Shown here: positions 58,641-64,000 of the stretch, one piece after another
Layout of the letters: every line of letters begins with the position of its first letter
Position numbering within the stretch: position 1 is the stretch's first letter
DNA from: Datisca glomerata
Taxonomy: Eukaryota; Streptophyta; Magnoliopsida; Cucurbitales; Datiscaceae
Length of the DNA stretch: 64,000 nt
Assembly: GCA_003255025.1 (NCBI GenBank)
Contig: QANY01013855.1
Span: 401,524 to 465,523, forward strand
Direction: 5' to 3'
Made by a program: the position numbers and the translations under genes
Notes under the pieces: generated by a model
The model's database searches: none
Seen by the model: only the letters and a program-made list of their open reading frames with translations
What the model was told of the DNA's origin: nothing

Positions 58641-58909
58641 AGTATAATTAAAGTAATTAAATACATGGTATAGAAACAAGTAAAATTATTATTGAAGTAA
58701 GATCAAAACTTATAAGTATTGAAGAAAATTAATTGGTAACTATTAATTAGTACTCACGCGCACTAATTAATGTTGAAGAAAAAAAGAAGAGATTACAAAA
58801 GAGGAGGAAGAAAGATTGCTTTATTTTCAAAACAAGTTTTCTCTCAAAATTGTTAAGAGTGAAAAACTAGTTCTGAGTAACAAATGGGAGAGGACAGCCT
58901 ATATTAGGC

Positions 58910-58948
58910 AAGGAAAGTGGAGTTCACCGGGAACCCATCACTTACCTG
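58910..58948 (-). promoter_or_regulatory. 39-bp conserved promoter-proximal block, second copy
   Basis: It is the exact reverse complement of 26574-26612. Downstream on minus the TATA position reads CTAATATAGG instead of TATAAATA, so the promoter is probably weakened. Confidence 0.6.
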
Positions 58949-59369
58949 CACTATTCTTTTCTACAAAAGTAAAAATATTTTACATTTCTACTTTTGATTA
59001 ATTAAAGTAAAAGGATAAATAGTTTCCTAATTATTTGACAACTAGTACAATAATTACAGAAAAGACAAATTACAAATATTCCTTTATAATTGTTATCTTA
59101 GTCTTCATGTCTTCATTCTTGGAAGTCATAGTTGTTGTTTTGTAAAGTCATTATGACTATTGTTGTATAATGGAGAGTCATTGCTTTCATCCCTTGGTAA
59201 TTTCTATCTTGGATATTGTGCTATGATTATTGATTCATGTTGGAGAAGTCATCATAGTCGTTGCATTATGCTTGGAGAGCCATCATGATATTTGGACTTA
59301 TTATCTCAAATTTCTTGGTTGTTTTCATTATTTCACCAATGACATTTTTCCAAAAGTAAATTATTTTAT

Positions 59370-60790
59370 TTATTCATCATTATCCAGATTAATGTCATCA
59401 AACGAGTCCTGAGAGTCTTGAAATACGTCATAGGCCCATTGAGGCAGGACGCGACCCTGTGTATTTTGGTCCTTCAATTGTTGAGGGGAAGCCTTTGATG
59501 ATTGGCCTATTTGGATATTTGGTTTAATTAGGTGTCTTGACTCTACAGATGATTCAGAGTCAGAATTATTATTGTCTTCTAAAAGGAGAAGCATTTTTTG
59601 TATTAATTCTTGCTTCAATTTGGATTTAGGCTTTGTGGTTATCCCTTTGAAAAGGCTTTGGATTCGGGTCTGGATTCTTTGGATGGATTTGGACCAGATG
59701 GTTTAATTTGTGAATTTTGGTTAATTGGCTCATTAATTTTTAATGGAGCATGGGTAAAACAGTTTGCCAATTTTAGGCTAGGATGGACATTTGCAAATTC
59801 GTAGTTGATGGAAGCAATTATTTTTTTAGTATTAAATTTATCCCACTATTTAACATAGTATTATCTGATGAGGATTTCTTCTTCAAATGAATATTGCCAC
59901 TCCAAGATCTATTGTATTTTGTATTTGTTTTTAAAACAAAGTAATTGAGGAAAATGAATTTCAATTGGTGACGATTTGTACAATTTCAGAAATAAATTAA
60001 AACTTTGTTGAAATTCAATTGCAAATCATTTCAAGAGAGGGTCATGGATTGACCAACATCTTAAGAAACATCTTGAAAAATTAATTTTGTTATTCTTATC
60101 AAAATTCAAAAACCAAGAGTGAGAAAAATCACTATTTTGATGCAGGAAAATCATGTGTCAAGCATTCATACAGTCAAAATAATTATATTATTTTTTATTT
60201 AAAATAATTTTAAGACCAGAAGGATGGGCTTTCCATTCATGCATGGTTATAATTTTGAGAATGTAGAAGAAATGATAGATAGTCCTTTCTTCAGAATTTT
60301 TTATTGGGCTAATATTAACGGACTTTGTTTGTAAGAGAATGTCTCTATAGAAACTAAGACTTTTATCCTTGTGACCATGGACAAAGTGGAAATCTGGAAG
60401 GAAATGAGATTTTTCTATTTCAGCAGGATATTTCAAATGACCAAATGGGGGTTCAATATGAAAGAGATTTTTGCTGGGGTTTTTTTTTAAATATGAGGAT
60501 GATTTTCTGTATTTAGTAATTGCTTGATTGACTAATTATGGATAAAAATGTTTAGTAATTGAGAATGGTTCAAATTAGTTGACCAAAGCTGATTGGTAGT
60601 TGGGCCTGATGGACCCAAGTATTGTAATTGATTTTGTCCGGGAGTAGAAGACTCTTATTTAATTTGAGCATTAAGGGTCAATTGTCGAGTCGAAGACTCC
60701 CCTTTAATTCTAGTTTTTGAGGCCTGGGACCTAGACCCTATCTTGATTACCCTGTAGGAATTCAAGGGTAAGAAAGTCAAGAATTGAATT
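59370..60790 (-). pseudogene. Pararetrovirus ORF2, right-hand copy
   Basis: The N-terminal segment (60188-60436) has EIEKSHFLPDFHFVHGHKDK, then FYRDILLQTKSVNISPI. The middle (59800-60100) matches the plus fragment at 25626-25841. The C terminus (59370-59618) reads ELIQKMLLLLEDNNNSDSES and QWAYDVFQDSQDSFDDINL. Function unknown. Multiple stops and shifts are present. Confidence 0.72.
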
Positions 60791-62240
60791 ATTAATGTCT
60801 TGATAAATTTAATATCAAAATCAAATATACTATGAATGGATTGCCATCGAGCAAAAATCTATTCGTAAGTAATATTTCTAACATCTCTTTTTCAAAACAT
60901 GTATTGCAGATTTATAATCAATTTCCAAGAGAGATTTTTTATTTAGTAAGTCATCTTGAAATTTTTGAATACATAAAACAACAAATAAAATTTCTTTCTT
61001 AATTATACTGTAATTTATTTATGATTGAGTCCAAGTTCCAGATGTGAACCTAATAGTTTGCTCTGCTGATTCTAGAGAAATGTTTTGTAATAAGATATCT
61101 CCACATCCAAGTTCAGAGGCATCAGTTTAGATAATTTTAAAACAATTATTAATAAGGATGCCAAGACAAGGAAGTGTCTTAACATGAGTTTTAATTTTCT
61201 TAATTAAATTTGTATGGACAATTGTCCATGGGGGTATTTTTCTTAACCCTTTCAAAAAGAGGCTTGCAATCAATTCTCAAATTATTGTAAAAATCATATA
61301 TGTAATTTAATGATCCTAGAAATCTTTGCAATTGGGTTTGTAAAGGATTTCATCAGGAAATTTATCAGCAAATTGTATGACTCGAACAATTGGTGTAATA
61401 ATGGAATGATATATTTCAAATCTTAGAAATCTAATTTTAGATTGAAATAATCTAATTTATTTACAGAGATAACTAAACTATTTTGTTTTATTATCCTAGC
61501 AAAAAATTCAAGGTGCTTCCGATACTATTATATTGATCTAAAGAAAATGAGAACATCATCAAGGTAAACAATTGAGAAATCAGTAAATTGATCAATATTT
61601 TCTTTCATTATATTCTGGAATTTACATGGAGCATTTTTAAGACCAAAAGACATTACATTCCACTCGTAATGGCCAAATGAAGTTACAAATGAAGTTTTGT
61701 ATTTATCATTTTCATTTATCAGGATTTACCAGAATCCAGATTTCATGTCAAACTTAGAGTATACAACAACATCTCCAAGTCTATTCATTAAGTCCATTTT
61801 ATTTTGTATTGGATATCTTATCCATTACAAAAACAATTGTTAAGGGACTTGTAATTAATTACTATTCGAGGAACTCCTCGTTCAATTTGTTGGCCTTTTG
61901 GACATAAAAGGTCGAGCAAGACCAAAGAGATTTGCTCCTTCTAATAATATTTTTATTGAGCAGTTTTGTAATTTCCTTCTTATAGAACTCAAGCATTTCA
62001 TAACTCATCTGAATTGGTCGTGCCTTTTTGTTGGGATATTCTTTTTATCAAATCCCTTAATATAAGGCATACTGATAGTATGGTGCTTCATGTGCCAGAA
62101 ATCATTGAGAATGTCAGCATATAATTATTTACAAATTTTTGGTTCAAAGATTTTAATTTGTTTTTTAAGTGTAGGATTTTGAAGTGTTCTTCGATTCTTT
62201 TGAATTTCATTTCATCTTGCAAAAAACATAATTTTTTCTC
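60790..62240 (-). pseudogene. Pararetrovirus RT and RNase H, duplicated copy
   Basis: It is readable from the region just before RT (about 62240), through SKSLWSCSTFYVQKA and the catalytic box YLDDVLIF (61549-61570, Leu for Ile), to RNase H near 61130-60850. It joins ORF2 sequence of the other copy at about 62250 without the rest of a genome. Heavily interrupted. Confidence 0.8.
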
Positions 62241-62262
62241 TTTAGAAGAAATTAAATTTACA

Positions 62263-62850
62263 GGCTTTCCATTCTTTCATGGTTATAATTTAGAGAATGT
62301 AGAAGGGATAACAAATGATTGTTCCTTCAGAATTTTTTATTGGGCTAATATTAACGGACTTTGTTTCTAAGAGAATGTCTCTGTAGAAACCTAAACGTTT
62401 ATCCTTGTGACCAAGGACAAAGTAGAAATCTAGAAAAAAATGAGATTTTTCTATTTCAACAGGATCTTTCAAATGAGCAAATAGGAGCTTAATATGAAGA
62501 GAATTTTGCTGGGGTTTTTTTAAAATATGGGGATGATTTTATGTATTTTGTAATTGGTTGATTGACTAATCGTGGATAAAAAAGATTGGTAACTGAGAAT
62601 GAGTCAAATATGGTTGACTAGGGCTGATTGGTAGTTGGGTATGATGGACCCAAGTATTGTTAATTGGGTTTGTCTGGAAGTAGAAGGCTCTTTTTTTAAT
62701 TTGGCCCTTAAAGGCCAATTGTCGAGTCAAAGACTCTCATCTAATTCCAACTTTTGAAGCTTAGATCCTAGACCCCATCTTGACTACCCTGTAGGAATTC
62801 ATGACTAAGGAAGTCAAGAATTGAATTATTAATGCATTAAATAAATTTAA
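62263..62850 (-). pseudogene. Truncated start of pararetrovirus ORF2 in the upstream copy
   Basis: 62290-62472 reads EIEKSHFFLDFYFVLGHKDK and FYRDILLETKSVNISPI, parallel to 60188-60436. The copy stops at about 62263, where sequence switches to protease-RT. Confidence 0.75.
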
Positions 62851-62859
62851 TATCAAAAT

Positions 62860-64000
62860 CAAATATACTAAGGATGGACTTCCATCGAGCAAAAATTTGC
62901 TTGGAAGCATATTTTTAATATCTTTTTCCAAAACATGTTTTACAGATTTACAGTCAATTTTCAAGAGAAATTTTTTATTTAGTAAGTCATCTTGAAATTT
63001 TTGAATACATAAAATAACAGATAAATTTTTTTTCTTAATTGTACTGTAATTTATTTATGATTGAGTCCAAGTTCCAGAGAAACCTAACAATTTGCTCTGT
63101 TGATTCTAGAGAAATCTTTTGTAATAAGATATTTCCATATCCAACTTCAGAGGCATCGGTTTGGAAATTTTCAAAATAATTATTAGTAGGGATGCCAAGA
63201 CAAGGAAGTGTTTTAACATGAGTTTTAATTTTCTTAATTAAATTGGTATGGACAGTGTTCCGGGGGGAGGGATTTTTTCTTAAGTGTTTCAAAAATAGGT
63301 TTGCAATCAATTCTGAGATTGTTGTAAAAATCATATATGTATTTCAATGATCCTAGAAATCGTTGCAATTGGGTTTTGTCAAGGATTTCATCAGGAAATT
63401 TATTAGCAAATTGTATGACTCGATCAATTGGTTTAATAATGGAATTATATATTTCAAAGCCTAGAAATCTAATCTTAGATTGAAATAATATAATTTTACT
63501 TGCAGAGATAACTAAACCATTTTGTATTATTATCCTTGCAAACAATTCAAGGTGCTTCCAATGTTGTTCTATTGATCTAGGAAAAATGAGAACATCATCA
63601 ATGTAAACAATTGAGAAATCAATAGATTGATTAAATATTTCATTCAATATATTCTGTAATTCACTTGGAGCATTTTTAAGACCATAAGGCATTACATTTC
63701 TATCATAATGGCCAAATGGAGTGACAAATGTAGTTTTGTATTTATCATTTTTATTTATTAGGATGTTCCAGAATCAATATTTCATGTCAAACTTAGAGAA
63801 TGCAACAGCATTTCTAAGTCTGTTGATTAAGTCTCTTTTATTTGGTATTGGATATCTTATCCATTCCAAAACATTGTTAAGGACTTGTAATTAATTACTA
63901 ATTGGAGAACTCCTCATTCAATTTCGCTGGCCTTTTGGATATAAAAAGCTGAGCAAGAACAATGAGATTTGCTCATTCTAGTAATATGTTTATTGAGCAA
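62860..64000 (-). pseudogene. Pararetrovirus RT and RNase H, upstream copy (partial)
   Basis: The fragment at 63234-63692 has MPYGLKNAPSELQNILNEIF, the catalytic YIDDVLIF and LDKTQLQRFLGSLKYIYDFY. RNase H follows (FQTDASEVGYGNILL near 63130-63175, then KIDCKSVKHVLEKDIKN near 62905-62960). A frameshift near 63280 divides RT from RNase H. The start lies beyond the window. Confidence 0.88.

Larger units (their letters stand above)
58690..64000 (-). mobile_element. Second endogenous pararetrovirus locus with partial tandem duplication, runs off the window
   Basis: In minus order: RT and RNase H (64000-62860), the start of ORF2 (62850-62263), then a second RT-RNase H (62240-60790), ORF2 (60790-59370), and an intergenic promoter-like region (59370-58890). 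Landmarks repeat with an offset of about 2.04 kb, for example the YxDD boxes at 63590-63610 and 61550-61570. It belongs to the same florendovirus-like group as 18985-26942. All frames are broken. Confidence 0.85.

Noticed and set aside
58530..58700. tRNA-Met primer site for the right-hand pararetrovirus copy
   Set aside because: No reverse complement of TGGTATCAGAGCC is visible beyond the promoter region. The copy seems truncated before it.

Overview
The window is repeat-dense nuclear DNA from a flowering plant, most likely a eudicot. It is AT-rich and holds Ty1/copia and Ty3/gypsy LTR retrotransposons, a Mutator-like DNA transposon, endogenous plant pararetrovirus (Caulimoviridae) copies and satellite-like arrays. 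I found no intact host gene, tRNA, rRNA or CRISPR array. Nothing fixes the species. Every element ORF carries stops, frameshifts or deletions, so the landscape is old.

Layout. (1) 1-1072: AT-rich DNA with a 33-bp tandem repeat. (2) 1078-7276: a minus-strand Ty1/copia element with short LTRs and matching AATGG target duplications. (3) 7282-10316: gene-free DNA with a long CT-rich tract, possibly an old gypsy LTR. (4) 10317-14701: a Mutator-like element (MULE) with about 80-bp terminal inverted repeats. It carries a ULP1-like cysteine protease remnant on plus and a broken MURA-type transposase on minus, whose catalytic middle is replaced by a 42-bp tandem repeat. CTACACGA/TCGTGTAG motifs fill the element's subterminal regions and that repeat. 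(5) about 15640-17210: a probable minus-strand copia solo LTR with two hairpins. (6) 17211-18984: unrecognised sequence.

(7) 18985-25620: a nearly full-length, decayed pararetrovirus on minus (movement protein, coat protein/CCHC, protease, RT, RNase H, then a second ORF; florendovirus-like order). It abuts an inverted second fragment (25626-26942, plus) that holds the 3' end of ORF2, a TATA promoter, a poly(A) signal and the tRNA-Met primer site. (8) about 27610-28171: four copies of a 125-bp repeat.

(9) 28177-57997: one 29.8-kb nested insertion. The outer element is a minus-strand Tat-lineage Ty3/gypsy element, bounded by ATAAT duplications and inserted in a 125-bp repeat unit. It keeps gag, a protease remnant, a tandem-repeat block and an antisense 'gypsy-type transposon' ORF, but lacks RT and integrase. 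Two elements sit inside it, both on plus: a copia element (29702 to about 36793), and a Del/Tekay-like gypsy tandem array (38761-52575) with three LTRs, two defective interiors and one pair of CCTTG duplications. The array splits the Tat antisense ORF.

(10) 58003-64000: flanking DNA, then further minus-strand pararetrovirus sequence whose RT-RNase H-ORF2 segment is partly duplicated in tandem with a period of about 2.04 kb. With the Tat insertion removed, the two pararetrovirus promoter regions face each other about 2 kb apart.
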